33,197 nucleotides of DNA from Synergistaceae bacterium (lineage in GTDB: Bacteria > Synergistota > Synergistia > Synergistales > Thermovirgaceae). This document shows positions 14,736 to 22,388 of this stretch, piece after piece; within the stretch, counting starts at the first letter, position 1; each line of letters starts with the position of its first letter. The DNA is taken from NCBI GenBank assembly GCA_012729145.1, contig JAAYDT010000040.1, positions 1 to 33,197 on the forward strand. The letters are read 5' to 3'. Both the position numbers and the translations under genes were made by a program. The notes beneath the pieces are model-generated. The model searched no databases. It was not told the origin of the DNA and saw only the letters and a list, made by a program, of their open reading frames with translations.

Positions 14736-14919
14736 CCTACCACCTCGATATATTCAGACTGAAATGCCCTTATCCCCCGGGCAACAGGAAACTTCCCGCC
14801 CCTGGATGGGCGGTTAAGGGGAAACGCCTGAAACCCTGAATAACCGGCGGAGATACTTTGTGCGGTGTTACCTGGAGAATTTCATGAGTTTCGTTGAGAT
14901 CACAGGCGCTTTTTTCAGC
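14736..14919 (-). promoter_or_regulatory. Long 5' leader of the decarboxylase operon, structured, unassigned
   Basis: From the predicted transcript start near 14919 to the GTG at 14735 there are about 184 nt of untranslated leader. It contains a 6-bp hairpin (CCGCCC/GGGCGG, 14796-14801 with 14808-14813), a TGCCC/GGGCA hairpin (14765-14769 with 14779-14783) just before the ribosome binding site, and a five-codon open frame starting ATGAAATTC with no Shine-Dalgarno. No T-run terminator was seen. I compared it by eye to thiamine, glycine, SAM, guanidine and cobalamin riboswitches and found no convincing match. A regulatory role is inference. Confidence 0.35.
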
Positions 14920-14925
14920 CTAAGG

Positions 14926-14954
14926 AGTATACACTGAATGTCACGAATCGTCAA
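14926..14954 (-). promoter_or_regulatory. Sigma70-type promoter of the decarboxylase operon
   Basis: On the minus strand TTGACG (14954-14949) and TATACT (14931-14926) are exactly 17 bases apart, each with five of six consensus matches. It is one of the two best -35/-10 pairs in the window. The transcript would start near 14919. The spacer contains the word GATTCGTGAC, which also occurs on the plus strand at 15161-15170 in the neighbouring repeat patch. Confidence 0.75.
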
Positions 14955-15078
14955 ATTGTATGCTTTAGGGGAACAAATTGAGGAGCCGTAAATCGTGACT
15001 CGGAAACCTGAAACAAGGCGACAGTAGACAGGCTGCACGAGGCAGGAAAAGCCTAAGGGCAAAAGGCGTAACTCGTAC

Positions 15079-15097
15079 CCCTCAGACAAGCTGAGGG
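15079..15097. repeat. Inverted repeat (7-bp stem)
   Basis: CCCTCAG (15079-15085) pairs with CTGAGGG (15091-15097) around ACAAG. It occupies the same place in the first copy of the diverged duplication as the large hairpin does in the second. Confidence 0.7.
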
Positions 15098-15222
15098 ACG
15101 CGCCCTGTCGCTGCGCTTGGGGCACCTTGTGACTCGTAACTGGGAAACCCAAAACCCCGTGATTCGTGACTCGGAAAAGCCATTGCAAGGGCAAAAACAA
15201 ACCTTTTTCCACAGACAAGGCG

Positions 15223-15251
15223 CCCTACGCTGGCGCGCCGCCAGCGTAGGG
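15223..15251. repeat. Perfect 13-bp inverted repeat hairpin
   Basis: CCCTACGCTGGCG (15223-15235) is perfectly complementary to 15239-15251 around a 3-base loop. There is no T run on either side, so it is not a standard terminator, although it could stop or process transcripts leaving the DedA operon. Confidence 0.9.
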
Positions 15252-15302
15252 TAGGGTGGACCCCAAAGAAAACCTTTTCGTTGTGAGAACCGGCAGCTAA
15301 CC

Positions 15303-15330
15303 CAGATTCTTCCTACGCTCAGAATGACAA
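15303..15330 (-). repeat. Copy of the widespread 'GTCATTCTGAGC...GAAGAATC' intergenic repeat
   Basis: On the minus strand the sequence begins TTGTCATTCTGAGC and ends GAAGAATCTG. This is the pattern behind the spurious 'CHSERSEES' peptides predicted in intergenic regions of many bacterial phyla (from general knowledge). Here the centre reads GTAG instead of GAAGC. Confidence 0.65.
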
Positions 15331-15398
15331 GCAACTTGCCCTTCCCGTTCACCGTTCACGCCTTTCGGTTTTCTGCTTCACTATTAAAGATTCACTAG

Positions 15399-16022
15399 TC
15401 ACGCGTTACGTTTTTTGTTCTTCCTTTTGTAATGGATCACGTAACCAATGGCCAGTAACGCGCACGCGGCGATGGAGATATAGGTCGCCGTATGCATGTA
15501 CTGGTGGACCAGGTCCTGATTGTTGCCGACCCAGTAGCCCACGTAGGCAAGGATGACCACCCAGATCCCCGACCCGAGGGTAGTGAAGAACAGGAAAAGG
15601 GGTATGTTCATCCTTGCCAGGCCTGCAGGCAGCGAGATCAGCTGACGGATCCCGGGAAGGAGTCTGCCGATAAAGGTGCTTATGTGGCCGTGCTTCGCAA
15701 AGAATTCATCTGCCCTGTCGAGGGCCTTTTCGCCTACGAAGACGTACTTGCCGAACCTGCGGAAGAACGGGCGGCCGAAGGTGAGGGATATCCAGTAGTT
15801 GAAGAGTGCACCCAGTATGCTTCCTGCAATGCCTGCGGCAATGACGAGGAAAAGGTTCATCTGCCCCTGGGAGGCCAGGTACCCGGCGGGGGGCACCACC
15901 ACCTCGCTGGGGAAGGGGAAGAAGGACGACTCCAGGAACATCAGGGCGACCACTCCGGTGTAGCCCATCCTGCCGATGGTGGACACTATCCAGGAGATCG
16001 CCGCCGTGATAAAAGCTTCCAT
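15399..16022 (-). CDS. DedA family (SNARE-associated/VTT domain) membrane protein
   Basis: The 207-residue protein has the DedA signature: F-L-E-S-S-F-F-P-F-P-S-E-V-V-V-P-P-A-G-Y-L-A (residues 28-49), a G-x-x-x-G helix (64-72), and G-R-L-L-P-G-I-R-Q-L-I-S-L-P-A-G-L-A-R-M (about 118-137), with flanking membrane helices and a basic C-terminal tail. DedA proteins support membrane homeostasis and lipid-carrier flipping (for example recycling of undecaprenyl phosphate). The ATG lies just after the TGA of the upstream NimA-like gene, with a weak GGGAA site, so it is probably translated by coupling. It is the last gene of the PAS-array operon. Confidence 0.93.
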   Translation of the reverse strand: MEAFITAAISWIVSTIGRMGYTGVVALMFLESSFFPFPSEVVVPPAGYLASQGQMNLFLVIAAGIAGSILGALFNYWISLTFGRPFFRRFGKYVFVGEKALDRADEFFAKHGHISTFIGRLLPGIRQLISLPAGLARMNIPLFLFFTTLGSGIWVVILAYVGYWVGNNQDLVHQYMHTATYISIAACALLAIGYVIHYKRKNKKRNA

Positions 16023-16024
16023 TT

Positions 16025-16498
16025 TCAGTTTTCCCGGGGAGGATAGCCGTTGCGCCGTCCCGTCATTGACTCGATATCTATCCTGACTACGGCGACTTTG
16101 GCCATGGCCTGGTCGGGAAATGACAGCTCCCGTCCCGCGAACTGTCGGACGACCACGTCAAGCCCTGCCCTTTTTTCTTCGGAGCCTTCCAGTACGGTGG
16201 CCTTACCGAAACCCACTACGCTCCTGTACTTGAGGGTCCATTCACACGGGTCGGGATCTGAGACTACCTCGATGTCCTCTTCGACCTCGAAGCAGACCCG
16301 GGGGTCTTTCCTGAGGCATTCCATCTTTTTGCCGCCGTTGAAGCCGTGGAAAAAGATGGATCTCCCGTCGAAGCCGAAACACACGGGAACCATATAGGGG
16401 AACTCATCGTCAAAGAATGCGATCCTGCAGACCTTGCCCCTCTCCAGGATCCCCCTGATCTGTGCAGCTTCGGTTATCTCCTTGTCCTTTCGCCTCAT
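16025..16498 (-). CDS. Pyridoxamine 5'-phosphate oxidase-like flavin-binding protein (NimA-type)
   Basis: The 157-residue protein is a split-barrel FMN-binding protein: R-K-D-K-E-I-x-E at the N-terminus, G-K-V-C-R-I-A-F-F-D-D-E-F-P-Y-M-V-P-V-C-F-G (residues 21-42), I-F-F-H-G-F-N-G-G-K-K-M-E (48-60) and a S-V-V-G-F-G-K-A segment. This layout is that of the NimA/nitroimidazole-resistance group. Members bind flavin and some reduce nitro compounds; heme- or F420-binding relatives exist. ATG 16498 overlaps the TGA of the PAS-array gene (ATGA) and has GAGGAGGAGA upstream, so it is cotranscribed with the sensor. Confidence 0.88.
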   Translation of the reverse strand: MRRKDKEITEAAQIRGILERGKVCRIAFFDDEFPYMVPVCFGFDGRSIFFHGFNGGKKMECLRKDPRVCFEVEEDIEVVSDPDPCEWTLKYRSVVGFGKATVLEGSEEKRAGLDVVVRQFAGRELSFPDQAMAKVAVVRIDIESMTGRRNGYPPREN

Positions 16499-19400
16499 CG
16501 TCTCTCCTCCTCTTTCCCTGCCTGATGGTCCTGACAGATCGGGGTGTGGATCCCAACCATCCTGGCGGCCCTTCCGTTGCGGTCCCTGCGGACCACAAAC
16601 CCCCGGCTCCGGAGCGTCAGCCAGGTCCCTTCCTTCTTGAGCATTCTATAGTCGGCCTCGTAGATGTTCTCCCCATTCCCGCCGGAGATGGCCCTGTTCA
16701 AAAGGTCAATCATCCCTGGCAGGTCATCGGGGTGGATCTGTCCCTTCCAGTTTTCGATGGACTGCCCCATCTCGCCGGGGGAGTAGCCCAGCATGGTTTC
16801 GTAGGCGGAGTTCATGACGACCCTCCCCTCGCTAACGTCCCATTCCCAAAGCCCGGAGGGGTGCTCAGAGACGAGCAGCTCGAGTTGCCGGGCCTTCTCC
16901 TCAAGGGTGGTGGCCTTCTCCCGGCGGTCCATCTCGGTCTCGATAACGTGGAGAGCAAAGGAGATATCCTCAGCGAGCTCCAGGAAGAGAGCCTGTTCCT
17001 CGGGGTCGATGGGAGCTTCCCCGGTAATGGATACCGAGATCAGACCGTAGGTCTTTCCGGCGAATTCAAGCCGGGTGGTCATTATTCCGGCTTCTTCATA
17101 CTTGTCGAGGAGAGGGCAGTCGGTCATGGTCATGATGCCGCGCTTCATGTGGATCCCCGGCTCCTTAAGGACGGACATCCCCCATTCGTTGAGCATCCCA
17201 TGTCTGATCCTCTCCGACATGGGCCTTCCGTCAGAGCCTATTCCCGCTTCAGATACAGATGCCAGGCTGCCGCCCCTTCCAAGGATACCTATCCACACGT
17301 TCCGGTAACCCCTTGTCTCAACAAGGTGGGCACATATCTCCTGGACGAGCCTCTCGCTTTCCTGGTGCCTGCTGATCAGCCGGTTGACCCCCCTGATGGA
17401 ACGGAGGATCGAGTTTAGATGTCTCAACTCCTCCTCGGTCCTTTTCATGTCGGTCATATCTCTGGCTACTGCCTGTATCTCCCTCAGGTCTCCCTTTTCG
17501 TCGAAGATGCCCCTTCTTGACCATCTCAGCCAGCGCTTCTTCCCCGTGGGAAGGGTCAGACTGTGTTCGAAGAAGGAAGCGGGGTCCGATGGGGAGAGAT
17601 CATCGTGGCGGGTTATGGGTGACGAAGCTCCGGCATCCTCGATGACCTCCGAAAGGGGGCGGTAAAGGATGTGTTCCCTCTCGAGCCCGAAGAAGAGGCA
17701 GAAGGCGTCGTTCACGAAGGTGATCGTTCCTTCGGGATTGAAGCGGCACACCATCTCGACCTGGCTTTCGACAATGGCGGCGTAGCGCCTCTCACTCTCG
17801 CGGAGAGCTTGCTCCGCCTCTCTCTGGGGCGTGATATCCCTGCCCACGCACTGAATGGTTACGAGGTTGCCTTCTTGATCGAAAATGCCCCTGTTATGCC
17901 ACTGCTCGAGCCGCGTCTGTCCGTCGGGGAGCAACGACCACGACTCGTCTGTGTTGGTGGGGTTTTCGGGGGTGAGAAGGTCGAAGTGCTCCCGTTTAAG
18001 CCGTGATGCCTCATCCTGGTCCACATGGTCGAAGACGCACTGCCCCAGGATCTCCTCCAGTTTTTTGCCGAAGCGCCTGCAGTAGGAGGAGTTCGCGAAG
18101 GTGAGGGTCCCGTCGGGTTTGAAGCGGATTATGAACTCGTCCTGGTCCTCCACGATGTTCAGGAACTTCTGTTCGCTCTCCTTGAGGGCTTCCTGGGTCC
18201 TTCTCAATCGGCTTATGTCCCTTCCAACTCCCTGGATCTCAACAAGGTTGCCGCTTCCGTCGAAGATGCCCCTGTCTATCCACTGGATCCATCTTTTCGA
18301 CCCGTCGTGCCCTGTCATCTCCTCTTCGCTAACCGATACGGGGTTCTCCCGTGAAAGGGGTTCCACCATCCTGAGTCCCTGTTCCAGGTCCTCTTCTATC
18401 ATAAGACCCTTCAGGGATGAGCCCCTCGGAAGGCCCTCAGGCAAGCCAAGGAATTCCGAGAAAGCCCTGTTGGCGAATATGACCGATAAGTCGGGCTTGA
18501 TCCTGACCACAAAATCGGTCTGGAACTGGAGTATGTCATTCAGGAAACGTTCTGATTCACGGCGGGCCTCCTCCAGGTCGTGCCTCAGGATGGCCTGGCC
18601 GATGATGTTGCAGAAGATCTTCCCGGCCGGGGCGTCGGGCCCTCTCCAGGGATCCTCCCTGAGGGAATCGCCGAAGAGAGCGAAACCCCTGCAGCGATCC
18701 CCGGCAAATACTGGATAGGCCACGAAGGACTTCCATCCCAGGGAGAGGGCGAAGGAATACTCTCCAGATGCCTCCGGGGGCAATGCTTCCGTATTGGGGA
18801 CGTAGACGACGGGTTCCTTTCTGATCCTTTCCGCTAGCCAGGTCCACGGCTGGTTAATGTGAGGGCTGTTTACCGGCTCCATATCAGGGGAGGCCCATCG
18901 GGCAAGAGGCGTTACTTCCTCCCCGTCGGAGAAGAGGTTAACGAAGGCGTGGGTCGCCCCTATGTGGACCGCGATCTCCGAGACGGCCTCCCGGGCCTGT
19001 TCGGTTATTTCCCCGGGTGAAAGGAACAGGGAAGATATTGAAGAGATAAGCCTTTCGAAGGCCAGGTGCCGGAGGGTTTCCCTTTCTGCCTTTTTCCTGT
19101 GTTCGATATCCCTGTAGATGATGTAGTCAACTACGTTTCCCTCCTCAAGGCGGAAGGGGACCTGGGTAAGGTGGAGGTGAATATCGGAGCCGTCCTTTCT
19201 CTGGCGAACCACCTCGCGGTCGATCTCCTCGCCGCCCCAGAATCGTTCCTCCAGTTCCCGGGCCTCCTTCTTGCTCCTGGGGTTCCTGGCGACGATGCTG
19301 AAAATATCACCGCCGATAACCCGGTCTTCTTCCGAGTAGCCGAATAGTTCATAGAAAGCCCTGTTGGCCCGGAGGACCTCTCCCTCCCTGTTGCTAAGGA

Positions 19401-20250
19401 TTATCGCGTCGGGGCAGGCCTCGAAGAGGTTCTCGAAGAAGGCCTTCTCCCTCCTCAGGGCAGCCTTGGCCCTGAGTTCGGAGGTCCTGTCCCGGTAGAT
19501 GGTGTACTCCACCTCGTTCTCATCGTCAACCTTGAAGGGGAACTGGAGGATCCCCACAGGGATCCTTGTTCCGTCCTTCCTGGTCCTCCAGGTGTCCAGG
19601 CTGAAAGGCTTCCCGGAGCTCCAGCTGAGAGCGTCCAGGCCACGGGCCTCTCTGAGCAGCTCGGGTTCTTTGGCTATGAGGGGGTTGATGTCCTTTCCCT
19701 CGATGTCTTCCTGGGTGTAGCCGAAAAGGTTCGTAAAGGCCCTGTTGACCTTGATCCCCCTTGCTTCTCTTCCGCAGAGGAGGATGGCCTCCGGGGCCTT
19801 CTGGAAAAGGTTCTCGAAGAAGGCCTTCTCTCTCCTTATGTCATCCTCGGCCTTCTTTTTAAAGGAGATGTCACGGTAGATCCCGTAGGCCCCGACTGTC
19901 CGTCCATTGTCGAGAACAGGCCCGGCAAGGATGGATACGTTTATCCTTTTGCCGTCCTTTCTCACTCTGACCGCCTGGGGGATCATGTGCGGGGTCGAGA
20001 AGACGGTTGACGAAACAAGGGATGCCTCGGCTGCTACCTCTTCCGCTCCTGCCACCACCTCGTCGATATCCTTGCCCGTCACTTCGTCCCTCTCCCAGCC
20101 GAACATGTTGCAGAACTGGGGGTTGGCGAAGATGATCCGGTTGCTGTCATCGCAGATGACCATTCCCTCGGGAGAGCTCTCCACAAGGAGGTGAAGATGG
20201 TCCCCGACTATCTCAAGGTTTGTCCTCAAACTGTCATCGGACAAGGGCAA
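16495..20250 (-). CDS. Large cytoplasmic PAS/GAF multi-sensor protein without output domain
   Basis: The 1251-residue protein is made of sensor domains only. In order: PAS1 (about 20-130), PAS2 (138-255), PAS3 (262-385), GAF1 (400-560), PAS4 (570-685), PAS5 (690-805), PAS6 (810-930), GAF2 (950-1105) and PAS7 (1125-1240). PAS2 and PAS3 begin R-R-E-K-A-F-F-E-N-L-F, and PAS4 to PAS6 share the segment R-G-I-F-D...I-Q-x-V-x-R-D, showing internal duplication. There is no membrane helix, signal peptide, histidine kinase, GGDEF, EAL or HD domain, and the frame stops just after the last PAS. The start is TTG 20250, 6 bases after GGAGGTG; the GTG at 20259 lies inside that site. It heads an operon with the NimA-like and DedA genes. 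Loss of an output domain by truncation, or a partner protein acting in trans, are both possible. Confidence 0.9.
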   Translation of the reverse strand: MPLSDDSLRTNLEIVGDHLHLLVESSPEGMVICDDSNRIIFANPQFCNMFGWERDEVTGKDIDEVVAGAEEVAAEASLVSSTVFSTPHMIPQAVRVRKDGKRINVSILAGPVLDNGRTVGAYGIYRDISFKKKAEDDIRREKAFFENLFQKAPEAILLCGREARGIKVNRAFTNLFGYTQEDIEGKDINPLIAKEPELLREARGLDALSWSSGKPFSLDTWRTRKDGTRIPVGILQFPFKVDDENEVEYTIYRDRTSELRAKAALRREKAFFENLFEACPDAIILSNREGEVLRANRAFYELFGYSEEDRVIGGDIFSIVARNPRSKKEARELEERFWGGEEIDREVVRQRKDGSDIHLHLTQVPFRLEEGNVVDYIIYRDIEHRKKAERETLRHLAFERLISSISSLFLSPGEITEQAREAVSEIAVHIGATHAFVNLFSDGEEVTPLARWASPDMEPVNSPHINQPWTWLAERIRKEPVVYVPNTEALPPEASGEYSFALSLGWKSFVAYPVFAGDRCRGFALFGDSLREDPWRGPDAPAGKIFCNIIGQAILRHDLEEARRESERFLNDILQFQTDFVVRIKPDLSVIFANRAFSEFLGLPEGLPRGSSLKGLMIEEDLEQGLRMVEPLSRENPVSVSEEEMTGHDGSKRWIQWIDRGIFDGSGNLVEIQGVGRDISRLRRTQEALKESEQKFLNIVEDQDEFIIRFKPDGTLTFANSSYCRRFGKKLEEILGQCVFDHVDQDEASRLKREHFDLLTPENPTNTDESWSLLPDGQTRLEQWHNRGIFDQEGNLVTIQCVGRDITPQREAEQALRESERRYAAIVESQVEMVCRFNPEGTITFVNDAFCLFFGLEREHILYRPLSEVIEDAGASSPITRHDDLSPSDPASFFEHSLTLPTGKKRWLRWSRRGIFDEKGDLREIQAVARDMTDMKRTEEELRHLNSILRSIRGVNRLISRHQESERLVQEICAHLVETRGYRNVWIGILGRGGSLASVSEAGIGSDGRPMSERIRHGMLNEWGMSVLKEPGIHMKRGIMTMTDCPLLDKYEEAGIMTTRLEFAGKTYGLISVSITGEAPIDPEEQALFLELAEDISFALHVIETEMDRREKATTLEEKARQLELLVSEHPSGLWEWDVSEGRVVMNSAYETMLGYSPGEMGQSIENWKGQIHPDDLPGMIDLLNRAISGGNGENIYEADYRMLKKEGTWLTLRSRGFVVRRDRNGRAARMVGIHTPICQDHQAGKEEERR

Positions 20251-20292
20251 TCGGTCCACCTCCGAAAGGGTTTACCCCGGGGGGCAGAAAAT

Positions 20293-20301
20293 ATTCTATC
20301 A
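20293..20301 (-). promoter_or_regulatory. Candidate extended -10 promoter of the PAS-array operon
   Basis: On the minus strand TGATAGAAT fits TGnTAnAAT and lies about 43 bases before the TTG start at 20250. No good -35 box is present. Confidence 0.45.
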
Positions 20302-20336
20302 TGGTCCGTAAGACGTCCAGGCATGGACGCAGACTT

Positions 20337-20915
20337 TCACCTATCGGAGATCCTGGAAAGGATCCAGGCCATGTTCTTGCCCAGGTTCTCCATAGTCCTG
20401 ATCCCCTCTTCGTCACCGGCTACCTCGCCCGGCCCCCTCCCGATGGCCATGTTCCAGTAACTTGAACCGGGGACCACCATCTCGTTGATAAGGAAGAAGT
20501 GGTTGATGGTGTCAAAGGCGTGGATCGAACCGCACCGCCTCACGGCGATAACTGCCGCCCCCGCTTTCCGGCGGAGTAGGCCCCCGTTCGCCCTCGATAC
20601 GTAGCCCACCCTGTCGATAAAAGCCTTCATCTCAGCAGTGACATCGGCGAAGTAGGTAGGTGATCCGAGGATGATACCGTCGGCCTCCCTGATCCTTGGT
20701 ATCCATTCGTTGATACCGTCGTCGGGGAGACTGCACCTGTCATCGAGGGTCCGGGAACAACCGCCGCAGGCGGTGCACCCCCTTATTGACCGCCCACCGA
20801 TATGTACCAGTTCTGTATCGATCCCTTCCTTTTGGATCACAGACAGGACCCTGCCCAGAAGCAGCGCCGTGTTTCCGTCGGCCCTGGGGCTGGCGTTGAA
20901 GGCCAGGACACGCAT
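20337..20915 (-). CDS. Iron-sulfur flavoprotein (Isf-like flavodoxin/NADPH-FMN reductase fold)
   Basis: The 192-residue protein has the flavodoxin-like start M-R-V-L-A-F-N-A-S-P-R-A-D-G-N-T (FMN phosphate loop at 8-16) and the FMN-contacting G-S-P-T-Y-F-A-D-V-T-A-E-M-K-A-F-I-D-R near 85-103. Cysteines 47, 50, 53 and 61 form C-x2-C-x2-C-x7-C, the compact motif that binds a [4Fe-4S] cluster in archaeal and bacterial Isf proteins. It should carry electrons, possibly to oxygen or peroxide or as a reductase partner. ATG 20915 has AAAGGAG 10 bases upstream. It diverges from rmuC, with the two -10 boxes about 20 bases apart. Confidence 0.88.
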   Translation of the reverse strand: MRVLAFNASPRADGNTALLLGRVLSVIQKEGIDTELVHIGGRSIRGCTACGGCSRTLDDRCSLPDDGINEWIPRIREADGIILGSPTYFADVTAEMKAFIDRVGYVSRANGGLLRRKAGAAVIAVRRCGSIHAFDTINHFFLINEMVVPGSSYWNMAIGRGPGEVAGDEEGIRTMENLGKNMAWILSRISDR

Positions 20916-20955
20916 GATCAGGACACTCCTTTCCGTGGTAGTTGGGTATGAAGTG

Positions 20956-20964
20956 ATTTTAGCA
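20956..20964 (-). promoter_or_regulatory. Candidate extended -10 promoter of the Isf-like gene
   Basis: On the minus strand TGCTAAAAT fits TGnTAnAAT, about 41 bases before the ATG at 20915. No clear -35 box. Confidence 0.4.
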
Positions 20965-20977
20965 GTACCGGGGCGTA

Positions 20978-20983
20978 TATAAT
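20978..20983 (+). promoter_or_regulatory. Candidate -10 box of rmuC
   Basis: A perfect TATAAT overlaps the upstream in-frame ATG at 20982, so transcription would begin near 20990. This favours the downstream ATG at 21012 as the true start. No convincing -35 was found. Confidence 0.4.
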
Positions 20984-21011
20984 GAAAAAAAACGAGGGAG
21001 ATGATGATGTA

Positions 21012-22268
21012 ATGGCTTCCCTTGCTCCTCTAGCTCCCCTTTTGGCGGTTTTCCTGGCGGGATTCCTCTTCGGCATCCTCGCCGCTCTTATCCTGAGGGT
21101 CATCCATGGACGCACCGCCAGGGACCTTGCCGAGGAGCTTTTCCGTGAGAACGAGGCCGAGCGCAGGGACCAGATCGAGGAAGTCACGGAGCACATCAAG
21201 GCCGTCTTCGGCGACCTCTCTCTGGAAGCACTGTCAAGGTCCACGGAGGAATTCCTGAAGCTTGCCAAGTCACGCTTCGAGGCGGAGAGGGAACTGGGTG
21301 ACCGGGAGCTGGAACGAAAGAAGGAGCTCATAGATCGCAGACTCGAGGAGATGGTGACAAAGCTGGAAGCCGTCTCTTCCCTGATGAGGGAGCTCGAGAA
21401 GGACCGGGCATCCAAGTTCGGAGAGCTTGCGGACCGCCTTAGGGAGGTCAACGAGAGGACAGCCGATCTGAACAGGACAACGGGAACCCTCAAGGAGGCT
21501 CTTTCGAGCTCCAAGGCCAGGGGACAGTGGGGTGAAAGGATGGCTGAGGATATCCTCCGGATGGTCGGTTTTGAAGAGGGTGTTAATTACGCCAGACAGA
21601 GGACCCTGCCCGGGTCCGGGCGGAGGCCCGACTTCACCTTCTTGCTACCCAGAGGGCTTACTCTCAACATGGATGTAAAGTTCCCCTTTGATAACTATCT
21701 TGCCTGGCTTGGCGCCGCAAACGATACTGAAAGAGATAAGTTCCGCAGATCGTTCCTGAAGGATGTGAGGGACAGGATCAGGGAGGTTGCCTCGAGGGAT
21801 TATATAGACCCCGGACAGAACACCCTCGACTATGCCCTTCTATTCATACCCAACGAACAGGTGTACTCCTTCATCCACGAACAGGAGCCGGGCATGGTCG
21901 ATGAAGGGCTCAGGCAGAGAGTGGTCTTCTGTTCCCCCGTAACGCTTTATGCTGTCCTTGCCGTGATCAGGCAGGCCGTGGACAACTTCACCCTGGAGCA
22001 GGCCTCGAAGGAGATGTTGGGTCTCTTCGGAGCCTTCAGCAAGCAGTGGAAAGAGTTCCTCAAGAAACTGGAGCATCTGGGGAAGCAGCTCGAAGGGGCC
22101 CGAGAAGACTATGAGAGTCTTATCAACACCCGCCGCAGGGCACTGGATCGCCCCCTGGAGAGACTGGAGGAGATCCGGAAGCTGGGCGGTATTGGCACCG
22201 CCTCCATGGAGGAAACTCTCCCCGAATGCAGCCATAACGGTGACGATGGCCGGATTTCAACTGAATGA
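21012..22268 (+). CDS. rmuC: RmuC family DNA recombination protein
   Basis: The 418-residue protein has an N-terminal membrane helix (about residues 3-28), a long charged coiled coil (about 30-165) and the RmuC core (about 170-370): S-S-K-A-R-G-Q-W-G-E-R-M-A-E-D-I-L-R, P-D-F-T-F-L-L-P, D-V-K-F-P-F-D-N-Y and an F-I-P-N-E-Q-V-Y-S-F region. The core is related to restriction-endonuclease folds, and RmuC limits inversion at short inverted repeats in E. coli. The start ATG 21012 is preceded by GAGGGAG at 11 bases and lies downstream of a perfect TATAAT; the ATG at 20982 has no ribosome binding site. The final 30 residues are polar and appear disordered. Confidence 0.93.
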   Translation: MASLAPLAPLLAVFLAGFLFGILAALILRVIHGRTARDLAEELFRENEAERRDQIEEVTEHIKAVFGDLSLEALSRSTEEFLKLAKSRFEAERELGDRELERKKELIDRRLEEMVTKLEAVSSLMRELEKDRASKFGELADRLREVNERTADLNRTTGTLKEALSSSKARGQWGERMAEDILRMVGFEEGVNYARQRTLPGSGRRPDFTFLLPRGLTLNMDVKFPFDNYLAWLGAANDTERDKFRRSFLKDVRDRIREVASRDYIDPGQNTLDYALLFIPNEQVYSFIHEQEPGMVDEGLRQRVVFCSPVTLYAVLAVIRQAVDNFTLEQASKEMLGLFGAFSKQWKEFLKKLEHLGKQLEGAREDYESLINTRRRALDRPLERLEEIRKLGGIGTASMEETLPECSHNGDDGRISTE

Positions 22269-22286
22269 ATCGTTGCTCTGACCTTC

Positions 22287-22336
22287 TAATAGATGATACA
22301 ATCCGAAATGTGTAACCAATAATAGATGATACAATC
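22287..22336 (+). repeat. 17-bp direct repeat carrying two extended -10 promoters
   Basis: TAATAGATGATACAATC occurs at 22287-22303 and again at 22320-22336, without a mismatch, 33 bases apart, about three helical turns. Each copy contains TGATACAAT (22294-22302 and 22327-22335), an extended -10 element. The pair lies between rmuC and the SBP/HD-GYP gene and could be tandem promoters or a repeated regulator site. Confidence 0.7.
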
Positions 22337-22388
22337 TGCAGATCCTGCCTCGGAACGTTCTCGGTCGATCTGAAAGGGGGTGCACCGC

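Larger units (their letters stand above)
14955..15398. repeat. Gene-free patch of short degenerate repeats and hairpins
   Basis: No coding gene is supported here. The stretch holds GTGACTCG-like words (14994-15006, 15129-15147, 15159-15177, and in variant form at 15065-15076 and near 15390). It also has a diverged duplication with the shared blocks GGAAAAGCC, AAGGGCAAAA and CAGACAAG (15045-15090 and 15173-15219), a perfect hairpin, a copy of a widespread intergenic repeat and GTGAACGGTGAAC words (minus strand, 15347-15359). Reading frames in it are repeat translations, not genes. Confidence 0.8.

Noticed and set aside
14736-14919. Thiamine, glycine, SAM, guanidine or cobalamin riboswitch in the decarboxylase leader
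   Set aside because: No core motif of any of these classes could be found by eye.
15223-15251. Terminator of the DedA operon
   Set aside because: The hairpin is very stable, but no T run follows on either strand and it lies about 150 bases past the DedA stop.
14868-15352. Small open frames on the minus strand in the repeat patch
   Set aside because: They translate repeat words, including the VILSVGRIW-type peptide from the widespread GTCATTCTGAGC repeat, and have no ribosome binding sites.
14955-15398. CRISPR array
   Set aside because: The repeats are short, degenerate, irregularly spaced and in both orientations; no spacer-repeat regularity and no cas genes are present.
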